43,740 bases of DNA from Candidatus Poribacteria bacterium (GCA_022826645.1 JAJDUM010000001.1:1-43740), one strand, 5' to 3'. Numbered from the stretch's first letter, positions 34,005 to 43,090 are shown. The notes: generated from the letters alone by a model not told the origin. Program-made: numbers and translations.

Positions 34005-34982
34005 CTAGCCCAACGCCTCGGTGATGAGGGAATATAGCTTCGGAACGGTACGATCAAAATCTCCGGAAATATGGTAACTCTCGCCACCATCTCTCACAGT
34101 GCGAACCAAGATTGTCTTCTTGGGACGGTGATAGTAGTGGGCATCTGTAGGATTGCCTTCCTCCCGGAAATCAGAGAATTCAATCAAGTCAAAATTAGCA
34201 GTGGTGAAACGCCGGATCTCTTCGCCGCGTTGCGCCGCGATGTTTCGCGCCATTGACAGACTCTTGAGATAAACCTCCGGTCCCATCACTGCAGAGCCTA
34301 AGTTTAGAAACACGCCGCCCTCCAATTTCAAAACACTGTGGGCAAAACGCAGGAAGTCCTCGCCGGTTGTGTAACCCATCGCAGCATAATCAGCGGCAGG
34401 GTGCTGGTCAATGATGTCGTAGCCGATCCCTTTATGCACGGTTATCGGAACACCCAAACGATATGCCGCCGCAAATATGCTGATCGCTCGGTGTGGAAAC
34501 TTGACCCCACACTCCCCATTTTGAATGAACCGACCAATCGCTTCACCGAAACCAATTTTGTCGTGATAGCCGCGAGCGACAGCGTCATTGAGGTAACGTC
34601 CGGTCTCCTCCCAATTACCAAACCTCCCATCCCAGATATACCGCTCCACATCCTCCAACGTCGCACCGATCAGGGCAAGTTCAAAATCGTGGATGGCACC
34701 GGCACCATTCGTCGCCAGATGTGTAAGGACGCCGCGTTCCATCAGATCGATGATATAGCGCGAATTGCCGCGCCGCATGACGTGCGCCCCCATCATCCAT
34801 ATCACCTGTTTTCCGCCCTGGTGGGCTTGAATCATCCGATCTGCGACTGTCCGCAAATCATCGTTTTCATACGGCGGTGTCTCAGCGTCCAAAGGATAAA
34901 TGTCCGCGACCGTCATTTTATGTTCCCGTTCAGCTAACGGAAGAATTCTTAATCGCCTCCGATCTAATTTGGAATAGGCCAC
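34005..34982 (-). CDS. Deoxyhypusine-synthase-like protein
   Basis: 325 residues. The stretch from WMMGAHVMRRG through YIIDLMERGVLTHLATNGAG and AIHDFELALIGATLEDVE follows the Rossmann pattern of deoxyhypusine synthase, and the N-terminal LDRRRLRILPLAEREHKM resembles the start of bacterial relatives of that family. True deoxyhypusine synthase uses NAD and spermidine to modify a lysine of eIF5A; the catalytic lysine region is not recognisable here, so another NAD-dependent reaction is possible. The GTG start is preferred: GGGAG lies 11 bases upstream and the family-like N-terminus precedes the internal ATG at 34916. It follows the dehydrogenase gene by 22 bases. Identification is moderate, by resemblance only. 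Confidence 0.5.
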   Translation of the reverse strand: MAYSKLDRRRLRILPLAEREHKMTVADIYPLDAETPPYENDDLRTVADRMIQAHQGGKQVIWMMGAHVMRRGNSRYIIDLMERGVLTHLATNGAGAIHDFELALIGATLEDVERYIWDGRFGNWEETGRYLNDAVARGYHDKIGFGEAIGRFIQNGECGVKFPHRAISIFAAAYRLGVPITVHKGIGYDIIDQHPAADYAAMGYTTGEDFLRFAHSVLKLEGGVFLNLGSAVMGPEVYLKSLSMARNIAAQRGEEIRRFTTANFDLIEFSDFREEGNPTDAHYYHRPKKTILVRTVRDGGESYHISGDFDRTVPKLYSLITEALG

Positions 34983-35004
34983 AAGTCGTGAGTCTCCCTG
35001 ATTT

Positions 35005-35961
35005 TTAGCCGAACACAGAATAGGGCAGCGGCTCCCCCTTCAATCCAGCCAATAGGTTCTCAGCCGCCATTGTTGCCATCCGCGTACGGGTCTGTAACGT
35101 TGAGCTGCCAAGATGTGGGAAGATAAGGGCGTTGTCAAGCGTCAGCAATGGATCGTCCATCGGAATGGGTTCTGGATCTGTCACATCGAGTGCAGCGCGT
35201 GCAATTTCCCCGTTTTTTAACGCTTCATACAGTGCTGCTGGATCCACCACCGGTCCTCGTGCGATATTCACAAGGATCGCTGTCGGTTTCATCTTCTGAA
35301 ACTCTTCCTTGCCGATTAGATGATGGGTTTCCTCCGTCATCGGGACATGTAGGGTTATAAAGTCAGATTCTTCGAGTAAGCGATCAAAACTTGCATATTC
35401 AATCCCTAACGCCGCTTCCCAATCCTCGCGGCGAGTCCGCTTATAATACAGCACCCGCATATCAAAGCCTAACGCTCGTTTGGCAACCTCATAACCGATT
35501 CTGCCCATGCCAATGATGCCGAGCGTTGCGTGATGCACATCGAATCCATGGAATATATTTGGATCGTAGCATGTCCAACGCTTTTCCTGAACGAAGATAC
35601 TGGCGGGAACGAGGTGTCGTGCTGCTGCGAGTAGTTGCGCGAAAGTGGTATCGGCGGTAGTTTCGCTCAATACGCCGGGCGTGTTCCCAACCGCAACACC
35701 CTGCGCCCTCGCTGCCTCCGCGTCAATATGATTATATCCAACACCGACGTTGGAAATTACCTTAAGATTTGGCGCACTAGCGATCATCTCCGCTGTTACG
35801 GGTTCGTGACTATAAGTGACTAGCCCATCAAGCCCCGGCAACCGCTCCGCGGTCGGGGGTAGAATCTCGCTCGTATGCCATATATCGACTTCACACTCTG
35901 CCTCCATCATGGCTAAGGCTTTTTCTGGGATCGGACGGGTAAGAAAAATTTTCGGCTTCAA
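35005..35961 (-). CDS. D-2-hydroxyacid dehydrogenase (glyoxylate/hydroxypyruvate reductase type)
   Basis: 318 residues. NAD-binding GIIGMGRIGYEVAKRALGFDM near the centre, the conserved LVNIARGPVVD with the active arginine, DVTDPEPIP with the glutamate region, and FPHLGSST with the catalytic histidine. Reduces glyoxylate or hydroxypyruvate, or oxidises D-2-hydroxyacids. AGGAGG at 35970-35975 is 8 bases from TTG at 35961, making that TTG the best start; another TTG only 2 bases from the site is too close. First gene of a minus-strand run. Confidence 0.9.
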   Translation of the reverse strand: MKPKIFLTRPIPEKALAMMEAECEVDIWHTSEILPPTAERLPGLDGLVTYSHEPVTAEMIASAPNLKVISNVGVGYNHIDAEAARAQGVAVGNTPGVLSETTADTTFAQLLAAARHLVPASIFVQEKRWTCYDPNIFHGFDVHHATLGIIGMGRIGYEVAKRALGFDMRVLYYKRTRREDWEAALGIEYASFDRLLEESDFITLHVPMTEETHHLIGKEEFQKMKPTAILVNIARGPVVDPAALYEALKNGEIARAALDVTDPEPIPMDDPLLTLDNALIFPHLGSSTLQTRTRMATMAAENLLAGLKGEPLPYSVFG

Positions 35962-35975
35962 TGACAATACCTCCT

Positions 35976-35992
35976 GCGTGAAACGTGATGCG
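35976..35992 (-). repeat. Second copy of the 17-base leader motif
   Basis: Minus strand reads CGCATCACGTTTCACGC, matching 15 of 17 bases of the motif before ackA. It lies directly upstream of the AGGAGG site of the dehydrogenase gene. Confidence 0.4.
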
Positions 35993-36141
35993 TGATGAGT
36001 AATACGAATTAACTACCTAACATCAAATTTGTAATTTTAGGGATGCTCGTGCTCGATTTTTGAAATTTAACAGACCTTGTAGACGAAGGTTTGTGTCAAT
36101 CTATGGTGGATCTTAGAATTAATGAGATACTCCAAACCGGT

Positions 36142-36156
36142 GCGGTTAAAAACCGC
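36142..36156. repeat. Small palindromic element
   Basis: GCGGTT, AAA, AACCGC at 36142-36156, followed 21 bases later by CCCGAT-AC-ATCGGG at 36178-36191. Pairs of short GC-rich palindromes like this resemble REP-type repeats. Confidence 0.45.
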
Positions 36157-36305
36157 CCCTACCGAACCCGATAAATCCCCGATACATCGGGACAGGCGGG
36201 ATCGAAACCGAGGAGCGAAAGCGTCTATCTGTTTTTGGTATTCACCATAATATACCCGAAAAACACCTACCACATTTTTCATTCGGATGACCTTCCCACA
36301 AAAAG

Positions 36306-36333
36306 TTGACAAGGTCGGGGAAACAACTATAAT
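36306..36333 (+). promoter_or_regulatory. Consensus sigma70 promoter
   Basis: TTGACA at 36306-36311 and TATAAT at 36328-36333: both hexamers match the consensus exactly, with a 16-base spacer. Transcription should begin near 36340, only about 20 bases before the first possible start codon of the DUF6785-like gene. Confidence 0.75.
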
Positions 36334-36359
36334 ATAATTCAGAGGGCTCGACGCAGTCT

Positions 36360-38438
36360 TTGCCTTATTACATCGAATATTATAATCCACAAGGAACGTA
36401 TTCTCAAGAGGTTTCTGGATTCGATGGAAACCCTCCCACGAGAAACAGTATAAGCCCGAAAGAGATCGCATTGAACCTTCAAGCCCAATCGACACCCCAA
36501 TCCCAGCAGCCGCAGATCCGTTGGAGCGCAATCTGGTTAGGTCTAGGGCTCATTTTTCTCAATAACTACTGGCTGTTTGCGATGCTACGTTGGGAGCAAG
36601 GTCTCCCAACCACCATGTCGCTCTTCTTCAATGTGATTTTCATCTTCGCGTTTGTGGTGGTGCTTAACTACTTGCTTGCCCGGTTTGCACCGCATTTAGC
36701 ATTAACGCAGGGCGAGTTGTTGACCCTCTACGCGATGCTTTCCATTGCCTCGGCGATCGGCGGGCACGATCTGTTTCAAGTCGTTGTCACCAATATCGCG
36801 GTCGTCGGTTGGATGTCGAACGAAGAGAACGAATGGGCAGCACTGTTCCACCACTACCTCCCCGATTGGCTGGCATTGACCGACAAGAAGAGTATCACCC
36901 CCTATTTCGTTGGGGAATCTAGCCTTTACCTCCCTGAAAATCTTGGATTATGGTGGCAGCCTGTCCTTGCGTGGTCCGGGTTTATTATCGTTCTCCTATT
37001 CACCGCCTTCTTTATCAATGCCATCCTGCGAAAACAGTGGATTGAAGCGGAACGACTCAGCTACCCGATTATAGAACTCCCGCAGCAGATGACCACAACA
37101 CATTTCTTTCGGAATCGATTGATGTGGGCGGGATTCGTTCTCGCTGGCGGCATGGATCTCATCAACGGACTGCACTTCCTGTTTCCCATTATTCCCGGGC
37201 TCGGTGGCGAATTTTTTGATCTGCGACCTTTCTTTACCACGAAACCGTGGAACGCCATCGGTTGGACACCAATCGTTATCTTCCCCTTCGCCATTGGGAT
37301 GGGATATTTTATCCCCCTCGATCTCTCCTTCACGTTCTGGTTCTTCTACGTCTTCTGGAAATTCGAGATGATTATGGGGAGTGTCTTTGGTCTTCAGCAT
37401 ATCCCCGGTTTTCCCTTCATCTTCGATCAATCATTCGGTGTCTGCGTTGGTGTGTTAATTATCACGCTATGGGGAGCGCGTCGTCACTTACGAACCGTGC
37501 TCGTAAGTGCGTGGCGAGGCACTTCAACCCATAGGCTTTCCAGCACTCAGAGCGGACAATCCGGACAGGAAGATCTACCAGAGAACGGAAGCGAAGCTAA
37601 CGAACCCATCTCCTATCGTACCGCGGTACTCGGACTGATAATTGGTTTCACGCTGTTGGTTGGTTTTTGGGCGGTAGCAGGACTACCCCTTTGGGTTGCG
37701 TTTCTCGTTCTTGTCATCCATTTCACAACGGTAACTGTTATCACCCGTATCCGTGCGGAGTTGGGTCCGCCCATCCACGATCTACGTGCAATGGGACCAG
37801 ATGTACTACTGCCAAAGATGTTCGGCATGCGACGGTTAGGGGCAAGAAGTCTCACCCTGTTCTCGCTTGTGTATTGCTTCAATCGCGCCTATCGGGGCAA
37901 TGCTATGCCACACCAGTTAGAGGCGTTGAAGCTCGCAGAGCGCACTGGGGTGTCATCACGCCGTGTCGGATACGCCATACTACTCGCAGTCGTTCTCAGC
38001 CCGTTGACCTCGTTCTGGTTCTCACTGCACATCGGCTACAAGTCCGGCGCGTGGGAGGTGTGGTACGGTTCCATCTTTCGCCGTACCCAAAGCTGGCTTA
38101 CTAACCCAGTACCCGTAGATGTTCTGTCAATCATAGCGATGTGCTTCGGGGGAGTTTTCACCTTCCTGCTTACCGCTGTGCGCACGCGCTTTGTTTGGTG
38201 GCCCCTCTATCCCGTTGGATACGGTATCTCCGGCACATGGGCTGTCAACTTTTTCTGGTTCTCGGTGTTCATCAGTTGGGTAATTAAGTGGTGTATTCTA
38301 CGATTTGGAGGCTTAAAGACGTTTCGTAACTTAGCACCGTTTTTTCTTGGATTGATACTCGGTGAATTTCTCGTTGGCGGTGTCTGGGCATTGATTGGTG
38401 TGGTGTTAGAGAAACCGATGTATCGATTTATATGGTAA
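36360..38438 (+). CDS. DUF6785-like polytopic membrane protein
   Basis: Up to 692 residues with about 14 transmembrane segments (AIWLGLGLIFLNNYWLFAML, SLFFNVIFIFAFVVVLNYLL, GFIIVLLFTAFFINAIL, AVLGLIIGFTLLVGFWAVAG). Soluble loops carry ELGPPIHDLRAMGPDVLLP and CFNRAYRGNAMPHQLEALKL, which I associate with a DUF6785-type family of unknown, possibly transport-related, role. The start is uncertain: TTG 36360 is the outer limit and has no good Shine-Dalgarno; TTG 36471 has AAGAG at 6-10 bases and still precedes the first helix at about residue 56. No partner gene is adjacent. Confidence 0.6.
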   Translation: MPYYIEYYNPQGTYSQEVSGFDGNPPTRNSISPKEIALNLQAQSTPQSQQPQIRWSAIWLGLGLIFLNNYWLFAMLRWEQGLPTTMSLFFNVIFIFAFVVVLNYLLARFAPHLALTQGELLTLYAMLSIASAIGGHDLFQVVVTNIAVVGWMSNEENEWAALFHHYLPDWLALTDKKSITPYFVGESSLYLPENLGLWWQPVLAWSGFIIVLLFTAFFINAILRKQWIEAERLSYPIIELPQQMTTTHFFRNRLMWAGFVLAGGMDLINGLHFLFPIIPGLGGEFFDLRPFFTTKPWNAIGWTPIVIFPFAIGMGYFIPLDLSFTFWFFYVFWKFEMIMGSVFGLQHIPGFPFIFDQSFGVCVGVLIITLWGARRHLRTVLVSAWRGTSTHRLSSTQSGQSGQEDLPENGSEANEPISYRTAVLGLIIGFTLLVGFWAVAGLPLWVAFLVLVIHFTTVTVITRIRAELGPPIHDLRAMGPDVLLPKMFGMRRLGARSLTLFSLVYCFNRAYRGNAMPHQLEALKLAERTGVSSRRVGYAILLAVVLSPLTSFWFSLHIGYKSGAWEVWYGSIFRRTQSWLTNPVPVDVLSIIAMCFGGVFTFLLTAVRTRFVWWPLYPVGYGISGTWAVNFFWFSVFISWVIKWCILRFGGLKTFRNLAPFFLGLILGEFLVGGVWALIGVVLEKPMYRFIW

Positions 38439-38523
38439 ATGGGATATTTTCACATCCGGTTCGCGTTAGATTTGATAGTTCGGATCAAGCAGCCAGAAAC
38501 TTCTACTGTCCATGACAAAACGA

Positions 38524-38552
38524 TTGCAATTCCAAAAAGCATACAGTATAAT
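38524..38552 (+). promoter_or_regulatory. Sigma70-type promoter for the tat operon
   Basis: TTGCAA at 38524-38529 and TATAAT at 38547-38552, spacer 17 bases, about 86 bases before tatA. Confidence 0.65.
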
Positions 38553-38637
38553 ATCAATGTTTTAGGTCGGAGCAGCTTAAAATAGTGAGATTCACAGACC
38601 TTCAACGTCACAACCTTCATTTTTGGGAGGAATCATC

Positions 38638-38847
38638 ATGCCGCCAATTGGCCCAATAGAACTGATTATTATTCTCGCCATTGCACTTGTGATTTTCGGT
38701 CCTAAACGCCTACCAGATATGGGCCGTTCACTTGGAAAGGCGATTCGGGAATTTAGGAACGCTGGCAAGGAGATTCAGAACGACATCACCGAATCAATTG
38801 ATAAAGATGACCAAGATTCAACCAAACCTGCGAATAAGACAGTTTAG
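38638..38847 (+). CDS. tatA: Sec-independent protein translocase TatA
   Basis: 69 residues. One N-terminal transmembrane helix (IGPIELIIILAIALVIFGPKRLP), the FGPKRLP hinge, and an amphipathic helix (DMGRSLGKAIREFRNAGKEIQ) with an acidic tail, exactly the TatA plan. It forms the pore for folded, twin-arginine proteins. The ATG at 38638 is chosen because GGAGG lies 7 bases upstream; the in-frame TTG before it overlaps that site. tatC follows 8 bases after the stop. No separate tatB is seen, as in minimal TatA-TatC systems. Confidence 0.93.
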   Translation: MPPIGPIELIIILAIALVIFGPKRLPDMGRSLGKAIREFRNAGKEIQNDITESIDKDDQDSTKPANKTV

Positions 38848-38855
38848 CTACCAAC

Positions 38856-39683
38856 ATGGCTTCTGATGCGTCAATGTCCTTTTTGGATCATCTTGAAGAA
38901 CTTCGCCGACGGATTATCATCTCCCTAATTGCGATCGCGGTATCTATATTTATAAGTCTGTGGTTTCAACGTCCGGCTGTGGAAATCATCAGGCGACCCG
39001 TTGACATACCGCTCAACGTACAATTGGCAAATTGGATAGATCGGACTGTGAGTTCAGATGGTTCATTCATGGCGTTCCTGGCGATTGAACTGAGAGCAAA
39101 AGCAGCAAGCACGGTTCAGCTTAATAAGATCGGACCCGGTGAAGCCATTATGGCTTATATCAAAATTGCTGTTACCTTTGGGGTATTGCTTGCATCGCCC
39201 ATTGTGCTCTATCAGGTCTGGGCGTTTGTTTTTCCTGCCCTAACACAACAGGAAAGGAAGTTCGCACTCCCTCTATTTTTAACTCTGGTTTTCTTTTTCC
39301 TTGTTGGGGTAGTTTTTGCCTATTTTATCGTTCTACCTGTCATCGTCCAATTTGCCGCGGGGCTCTTCTACGGTTCAGGCGTTGGGAACCTATGGAGCAT
39401 TGACAAGTATGCGGGTTTTGCAACCGGTATGCTGTTAGCCTTTGGCGTTGCATTTGAACTCCCAATTGTTATGGCATTTCTGTCTCGCATCGGTATCATC
39501 AACGCCCAAGGCTTCCGAGAGCGGCAGCGATATGCCGTTATGTTTATCTTTGTTGCAGCAGCACTGTTGACGCCCACAGATCCATGGTCTATGTTATTGT
39601 TGGCAATTCCACTCATTTTGTTATATCAGTTGGGGATCTTCCTCGCCTTGCTTGCAGAACAGGAGCCTGAAAGTAATGCCTAA
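38856..39683 (+). CDS. tatC: Sec-independent protein translocase TatC
   Basis: 275 residues, six transmembrane helices. The hallmark SFLDHLEELRRRI near the N-terminus contains the conserved glutamate that contacts twin-arginine signals. FVFPALTQQERKFALP and FFLVGVVFAYFIVLP are also typical. The loop between the first two helices (about 40-95) is longer than in E. coli TatC. No clear Shine-Dalgarno. Its last 8 bases overlap the next gene. Confidence 0.93.
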   Translation: MASDASMSFLDHLEELRRRIIISLIAIAVSIFISLWFQRPAVEIIRRPVDIPLNVQLANWIDRTVSSDGSFMAFLAIELRAKAASTVQLNKIGPGEAIMAYIKIAVTFGVLLASPIVLYQVWAFVFPALTQQERKFALPLFLTLVFFFLVGVVFAYFIVLPVIVQFAAGLFYGSGVGNLWSIDKYAGFATGMLLAFGVAFELPIVMAFLSRIGIINAQGFRERQRYAVMFIFVAAALLTPTDPWSMLLLAIPLILLYQLGIFLALLAEQEPESNA

Positions 39684-40443
39684 TCTCAAGTTTCAGGAAC
39701 AGCTAAAATTATTACATGAATTTCAGCAGATCGATGCCGAAATCTTGAGGTTGGATAATAGGCTGAAGTCAGTTCCGCTTAAGATTAAGAAGGCGGATGA
39801 GCAATTTCAGATCCATCAACAAAAGCTGGAAGAAAAACAGGCGCAACTGGCTGATACTGAAAAATTGCAGCGGACCAAAACAGCAGAACTTGAGATGGAG
39901 GGTGAGCAGCGCAACAAATATCAATCTCAGTTGCGGGAGGTGAAGACCAACAAAGAATATGAAGCATTGGATAAAGAAATTAGCTTTATTCAAGAGAAAG
40001 AAGCGGAAATAGAAGATGCAATTCTTACGGCAATGGAGCGAATCGATCAACTCAACGAAGAACTCGCTCAACAGCAGAAAAACTTCGAGGCTGAACAAGA
40101 AAAACTTGAGGCGCAGAAAACCGAATATGCGCGGGAAGCAAAAGATCTTAAAGCAGAAATTGTGAAATGGCAAGGTAAGCAACAAAGCTTTTCCGACCAG
40201 ATTGATTCGGGATTAATAAACCAGTATCAAGCCCAGTTCAAGCGTCATCGAAGAGGGTTGGTTTCCCTGGTTGTTGAAAATGCGTGCGGCAATTGCCATC
40301 TTACGATTCCACCGCAAACGCTACAGGAAGCTCGTAAGTATGAGAAACCTATCCATTGTGGCAGCTGCAGACTCATTCTTTACATTCCTTCTCCCTCTCC
40401 TGACGATGCTCCCGCCGAAGAATCCACTCCCGGTTCAGATTAG
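39676..40443 (+). CDS. Coiled-coil protein with C-terminal C4 zinc ribbon (COG1579-like)
   Basis: 255 residues. Residues about 10-180 form a long coiled coil rich in K, E and Q (EEKQAQLADTEKLQ, EKEAEIEDAILTAMERIDQL), followed by the zinc ribbon CGNC...CGSC near residue 210. This layout is known as a C4-type zinc-ribbon family of unclear, possibly nucleic-acid-related, role. The ATG at 39676 is set by AGGAG about 12 bases upstream; it overlaps tatC, so translation is probably coupled. Third gene of the tat operon. Confidence 0.8.
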   Translation: MPNLKFQEQLKLLHEFQQIDAEILRLDNRLKSVPLKIKKADEQFQIHQQKLEEKQAQLADTEKLQRTKTAELEMEGEQRNKYQSQLREVKTNKEYEALDKEISFIQEKEAEIEDAILTAMERIDQLNEELAQQQKNFEAEQEKLEAQKTEYAREAKDLKAEIVKWQGKQQSFSDQIDSGLINQYQAQFKRHRRGLVSLVVENACGNCHLTIPPQTLQEARKYEKPIHCGSCRLILYIPSPSPDDAPAEESTPGSD

Positions 40444-40703
40444 TCCTAAATTTCCGTCGACGCACATATTGCAAATTCTTTTACCTACCGACGTATAGCG
40501 CAGCAGTTCAATCCGTATTTGACCCAAGACTCGTATTGCCCAATCTGATTTTCCTGATGCTCCTTCTCTATCAATAGAATATTTGTATTAATAATTATAG
40601 GTATTATTTTTTTATTTACACAGGTTCTTCTGAAACCAATCCAAAAAATCTTACGTTAGGCACAGTATAACGATTTACCTGAAATTTCGCTTGGAGAAGA
40701 ACT

Positions 40704-41534
40704 ATGACCGTAATACAGAAATCGCTCATCGTTGCGGCAACACTGTTTTTATCTATATCTACCACGGGATTGGCGACAGATACATCCAAATCCACCGAAC
40801 CTACCATTACAACAGGATCTCATTTTCGTTTAAGGACCATTGTTCTCGATGCTGGTCACGGAGGTAGAGACCCGGGCAACGTCGGTCGTGGACGCAAAGG
40901 GGAAAAGGCTATCAACTTGGCAATTACACGCAAATTGGCAGCGTTGATTCAAAAAAAAACCACATATGAGGTTCGCCTTACTCGATCAGATGACCGCTGG
41001 ATCTCATTAACAGAACGCGCCAGTATTGCCAATGAAAGTCCGGCGAATGAAACGTTGTTCATCAGCATCCACTGTAATTCACATTCCAGTCGCCGTGTTC
41101 ACGGAATAGAGACTTATATCTTCGACATAAAAGCGACCGATACATTCGCAGCAGAGTTGGCTAAATGGGAAAATCGGGAAGAAGATTTCAGTTCTGTCGA
41201 CTTTATCATTACCAGTATGGCTAAGAGAGCCGTCGAAAGATATAGCTGGGAAGCCGCCCGTGTTATACAATCTGTGCTCGTATCCCACCTCGGAGCACGA
41301 GATCGGAATCGGAATGCGCCGGACAAAATGGTCAGACGCGCGCCTTTCCGTGTCCTTATGGATACGAGGATGCCAGCCCTTTTGGTCGAACTCGGATATC
41401 TATCTAATAGAACCGAGTACAAAAAACTCAACTCTCCCACCTACCAAGATAAAGTGGCAAATGCACTGTTGGAGGCAATTCAGCAGTTTGGTCAAGCAAT
41501 GGATGCAGACCGTATGGCGGCGCAGTTGCCTTAG
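40704..41534 (+). CDS. N-acetylmuramoyl-L-alanine amidase (Amidase_3)
   Basis: Zinc enzyme that cuts the bond between peptide stem and glycan of peptidoglycan during cell separation. A signal peptide (SLIVAATLFLSISTTGLA) is followed by the catalytic domain: zinc ligands H52 (DAGHGG), E67 (GEKAIN) and H123 (SIHCN), and catalytic E229 (VELGYLSN). Length 276, compact, without an AMIN targeting domain. GGAG is 8-11 bases before the ATG. Confidence 0.92.
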   Translation: MTVIQKSLIVAATLFLSISTTGLATDTSKSTEPTITTGSHFRLRTIVLDAGHGGRDPGNVGRGRKGEKAINLAITRKLAALIQKKTTYEVRLTRSDDRWISLTERASIANESPANETLFISIHCNSHSSRRVHGIETYIFDIKATDTFAAELAKWENREEDFSSVDFIITSMAKRAVERYSWEAARVIQSVLVSHLGARDRNRNAPDKMVRRAPFRVLMDTRMPALLVELGYLSNRTEYKKLNSPTYQDKVANALLEAIQQFGQAMDADRMAAQLP

Positions 41535-41708
41535 CGCAGCTCTCGCCCACACGCAAACCCACAAACTTTACTCGGTTTTTAATATTGAAAGATCGGAAAT
41601 CAGAGTTGGAGGGAAGCCACCATGTTCTGGACGACTCAGGGATTGGTCAACGCAAGATCTCGTGGATAGAAAAACGGAAGGGAAGTTATTTTAGTTTTTG
41701 AGAAGTTT

Positions 41709-42740
41709 TCAAATGATTCGGACGGACTTCTCTCCATGGGTAATCTCGCCAATCAGAGAAGGAGATTCTCCCAACTCTTTGAGCGAAGCGATCGCGGTAT
41801 CGATCTGGCTCGGTGGTAGTACGAGCACCATGCCGACACCCATGTTAAAAACATGGTACATTTCTGCTTCATCCACCCCACCCTTCTCCTGCAGGAAGGG
41901 AAAAATCGGCGGTATTTCCCAAGCGCCCTTCCGAACCTCTGCGCAGCAATGCGGCGGAAGAATGCGGATGATGTTATCTGACAATCCGCCACCTGTAATA
42001 TGGGCAATGCCTTTAATATCGCAACGCTTTCGCAGGGCCAGGACACTCTTTACGTAGCTTTTATGGTACGCAAGCAGCGCCGAGCCAATTGTTGTACCAA
42101 GTTCAGGGATATACCGATCTACTTCATAGCCACAGGCCTCAAACAGGATTCGCCGCGCAAGTGAAAAACCGTTTGTGTGGAGACCGAGTGAACCCAAGCC
42201 AATCAAGCCGTCCCCCGGTGCGATCCTGCTCCCCGTAATTAATTGCGACTCCTCGACCACACCGACGATTGTACCAGCGAGATCATACTCCCCCATCGCG
42301 TAGAGTTCCGAGAGCTCTGCAATTTCGCCACCGATCAGCGCACAACCGATTTCCCGACAGCCCGCTGCCACACCACTCACAATCTGCTCAATGACTTCAG
42401 GGTGCACCTTACTTATGCCAATGTAGTCGAGAAAAAAGAGCGGTTCCGCCCCCTGAACAACGATGTCATTACCGCAGTGCGCCACAATGTCAAACCCAAC
42501 CGTATCGTGCCGTCCCGCCATAAAGGCAACCTTGAGCTTTGTGCCAACGCTGTCGGTACTGGAGACTAAGATCGGCTTTTCGTATTCGCCAAGTGCAAAC
42601 AGTCCCCCGAAATTGCCTACCTCGCTCAAAACTTCCGGTCGATGGGTTGATTGAAGGTGGGGTTTTATGCGCTTTAGTGCATCGTCCTGTGCGTCGATGG
42701 ACACACCTGCGCTAGCATATGTTAACCCTTGCTCAGCCAT
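41709..42740 (-). CDS. purM: Phosphoribosylformylglycinamidine cyclo-ligase
   Basis: Forms aminoimidazole ribonucleotide in purine synthesis (ATP-dependent ring closure). Diagnostic stretches: LTYASAGVSIDAQDDALKRIKPH at the N-terminus, VSSTDSVGTKLKVAF, the AHITGGGLSDNIIRILP segment and FNMGVGMVLVL. Length 343 matches the family. The start ATG overlaps the stop of the small membrane-protein gene by 8 bases, so it is probably translationally coupled. It converges on the amidase, with a 174-base gap that holds no gene. Confidence 0.95.
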   Translation of the reverse strand: MAEQGLTYASAGVSIDAQDDALKRIKPHLQSTHRPEVLSEVGNFGGLFALGEYEKPILVSSTDSVGTKLKVAFMAGRHDTVGFDIVAHCGNDIVVQGAEPLFFLDYIGISKVHPEVIEQIVSGVAAGCREIGCALIGGEIAELSELYAMGEYDLAGTIVGVVEESQLITGSRIAPGDGLIGLGSLGLHTNGFSLARRILFEACGYEVDRYIPELGTTIGSALLAYHKSYVKSVLALRKRCDIKGIAHITGGGLSDNIIRILPPHCCAEVRKGAWEIPPIFPFLQEKGGVDEAEMYHVFNMGVGMVLVLPPSQIDTAIASLKELGESPSLIGEITHGEKSVRII

Positions 42741-43089
42741 CGGAGTCGTCAGATTCCTTTCGCTTCTCCATACGTTGATTAAACGATTCTAAGCGGCGAT
42801 TGCCAATAAGAGTCATTATCTTATCCATCTTTAGCAGAGAGCCAACCAATATCACAATACATAATCCAACAGTGATTAACATGGCATTCTCGGCGGCAAC
42901 ATGTGGGGGAACCGTTGGACTTAGTTTTTGAACCAGCAAGATAGCGGGTTGATACACCACTATGCCAAGAATCGCGCATAAGACGATAGCATAAAAGGTG
43001 AATCGCCCCTGCGACGTGGATAAGCCTCGCCGGACGTTTTGAAAAGGGTGGGAAGATCCAGTCCGCTCTCTTCTTAATCTGTTTTGCAT
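42733..43089 (-). CDS. Small membrane protein of unknown function
   Basis: 118 residues with two transmembrane segments (FTFYAIVLCAILGIVVYQPAI at about 30-50 and ENAMLITVGLCIVILVGSLL at about 67-86) and charged ends. No recognised domain. Its 8-base overlap with purM implies coupled translation. A GGAGG 9 bases before the ATG lies inside a palindrome that could hide the ribosome site. Confidence 0.6.
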   Translation of the reverse strand: MQNRLRRERTGSSHPFQNVRRGLSTSQGRFTFYAIVLCAILGIVVYQPAILLVQKLSPTVPPHVAAENAMLITVGLCIVILVGSLLKMDKIMTLIGNRRLESFNQRMEKRKESDDSDG

Positions 43090-43090
43090 T

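Larger units (their letters stand above)
35962..36305. other. Gap between the 2-hydroxyacid dehydrogenase and DUF6785-like genes
   Basis: No convincing gene in about 340 bases. A 154-residue open frame on the minus strand (36067-36531) has no domain, no Shine-Dalgarno and overlaps the downstream gene, so it is discounted. The gap contains the dehydrogenase Shine-Dalgarno and leader repeat, two small palindromes and, at its right edge, a near-perfect promoter. Confidence 0.6.

Noticed and set aside
36067..36531. 154-residue open frame on the minus strand
   Set aside because: No domain, no ribosome site, overlaps the promoter and 5' end of the DUF6785-like gene, and its composition looks like non-coding DNA.
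39769..40185. 138-residue minus-strand frame rich in L and F
   Set aside because: It is the antisense of the lysine/glutamate-rich coiled coil; such runs arise automatically opposite K/E codons.
41540..41700. Possible small peptide beginning MFWTTQGLVNARS in the gap between the amidase and purM
   Set aside because: Only 13-14 codons, although a purine-rich stretch precedes it; insufficient to call a gene.
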